A stretch of DNA of 64,000 nt from Novipirellula herctigrandis. Lineage in GTDB: Bacteria; Planctomycetota; Planctomycetia; Pirellulales; Pirellulaceae. Under the pieces are notes generated by a model. It saw only the letters and a list, made by a program, of their open reading frames with translations. It did no database searches and was not told the origin of the DNA. The position numbers and the translations under genes are program-made. The DNA lies in the NCBI GenBank assembly GCA_007859835.1, contig SJPJ01000001.1, forward strand, positions 2,063,797-2,127,796, given 5' to 3'. Shown piece by piece: positions 63,608 to 64,000 of this stretch (position 1 is its first letter; the number at the start of each line of letters is the position of its first letter).

Positions 63608-64000
63608 CTAATCAAGTGCGCTCGATCCAACAATGACGACTCCCGGACTGTCAGCATTCTCGATCGCAATATCGCCTGAGTTAAGGAAGCCACAGTTGGA
63701 GTAGAAGATGTTGTCTGGGTCGCTATCATCTACCAAGGCGACTGCCATACCGTCGCCTATACATCCATCGGCTTCACAATCGACATAGATTGCGACTAGG
63801 CAACCCGTTCCGATCACTTCGCCCTCACCAGCTCCACCACCATGTCCTTTGTCGTGCCCTTTTCCCTTTCCCTTGCCATGGCTGGTGTGCCCCTTACCCT
63901 TGGTATGCCCCAAAGCCTTTCCGGGGTGGCAAGCGTGTAATTGATAACGCCCAAGGACACCTGCGACTTGCTCTGTCTCGGCGTCGAAGTTCCTTGGATC
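63608..64000 (-). CDS. Unknown protein with Gly/Lys/His-rich linker, 5' part outside the window
   Basis: The frame is open from the window edge to a stop at 63608, so at least 130 residues belong to a longer protein. RYQLHACHPGKALGHTKGK leads into a low-complexity stretch rich in Gly, Lys and His (GHTSHGKGKGKGHDKGHGGG), then GTGCLVAIYVDCEADGCIGDGMAVALVDDSDPDNI (in parts). The end, GDIAIENADSPGVVIVGSSALD, looks like a small secreted beta domain with paired Cys. I do not recognise a family; metal binding by the His-rich stretch is possible. Confidence 0.5.
   Translation of the reverse strand, partial: DPRNFDAETEQVAGVLGRYQLHACHPGKALGHTKGKGHTSHGKGKGKGHDKGHGGGAGEGEVIGTGCLVAIYVDCEADGCIGDGMAVALVDDSDPDNIFYSNCGFLNSGDIAIENADSPGVVIVGSSALD

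Overview
The window looks like a stretch of chromosome from a marine planctomycete of the Rhodopirellula/Pirellulaceae type. The reasons are the many secreted sulfatases, Tat-exported Gfo/Idh/MocA oxidoreductases and sugar-phosphate isomerases, two PEP-CTERM proteins, a very large secreted cytochrome c/propeller protein, and an ECF sigma factor paired with a membrane regulator. This assignment is an inference from gene content; no rRNA or other marker gene was found.

Region 1 (about 1-46,300) is a sulfated-polysaccharide degradation island. It holds seven apparently intact sulfatases (180, 4837, 6305, 13926, 17415, 28610, 33970), one cut by the window edge (1-183), and decayed or truncated sulfatases at 13365, 15537 and 23235. 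With them are a GH29 and a GH95 fucosidase, three GH16-type enzymes, a GH128-like PEP-CTERM enzyme, a DUF5060-type hydrolase, a GH105 two-module protein, two Tat-signal Gfo/Idh/MocA oxidoreductases, two Tat-signal isomerases, a multi-haem-type secreted protein and a PLP decarboxylase. Two different fucosidase families plus many sulfatases point to a fucose-containing sulfated glycan; this is inference. The island has been heavily rearranged: an IS701-family element with intact ends and a TTAG target duplication (3177-4818), an IS4-like remnant (7750-7940), a duplicated sulfatase pair, a fused sulfatase/fucosidase relic, an FG-GAP gene with an internal deletion and a decayed TetR gene.

Region 2 (about 46,300-57,100) carries a long WD40-type lipoprotein, a SpoIIAA-like STAS protein, a P-type cation ATPase and a Kef-type antiporter preceded by a 56-residue ORF with a perfect Shine-Dalgarno sequence, then an ECF sigma factor and its likely membrane-anchored partner. 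The STAS gene and the antiporter/ATPase operon each have a sigma-54-like -24/-12 element with the same core. A pair of similar half-palindromic sites lies 83-119 bp upstream of the second one, where an NtrC-type enhancer would be expected.

Region 3 (about 57,414-60,300) is a cluster of integron attC sites with small gene cassettes and no integrase in view (a CALIN). Each complete cassette starts with a core site that is the reverse complement of the core at its own end. Cassette genes include a DUF7674-like protein, a DUF4177 protein, a secreted ankyrin protein and a membrane-anchored unknown.

Region 4 (60,407-64,000) holds a CPA1 Na+/H+ antiporter fused to a cyclic-nucleotide-binding domain, a repeat-bearing intergenic stretch, and the 3' part of an unknown Gly/Lys/His-rich protein. 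No tRNA, rRNA or CRISPR array was recognised.
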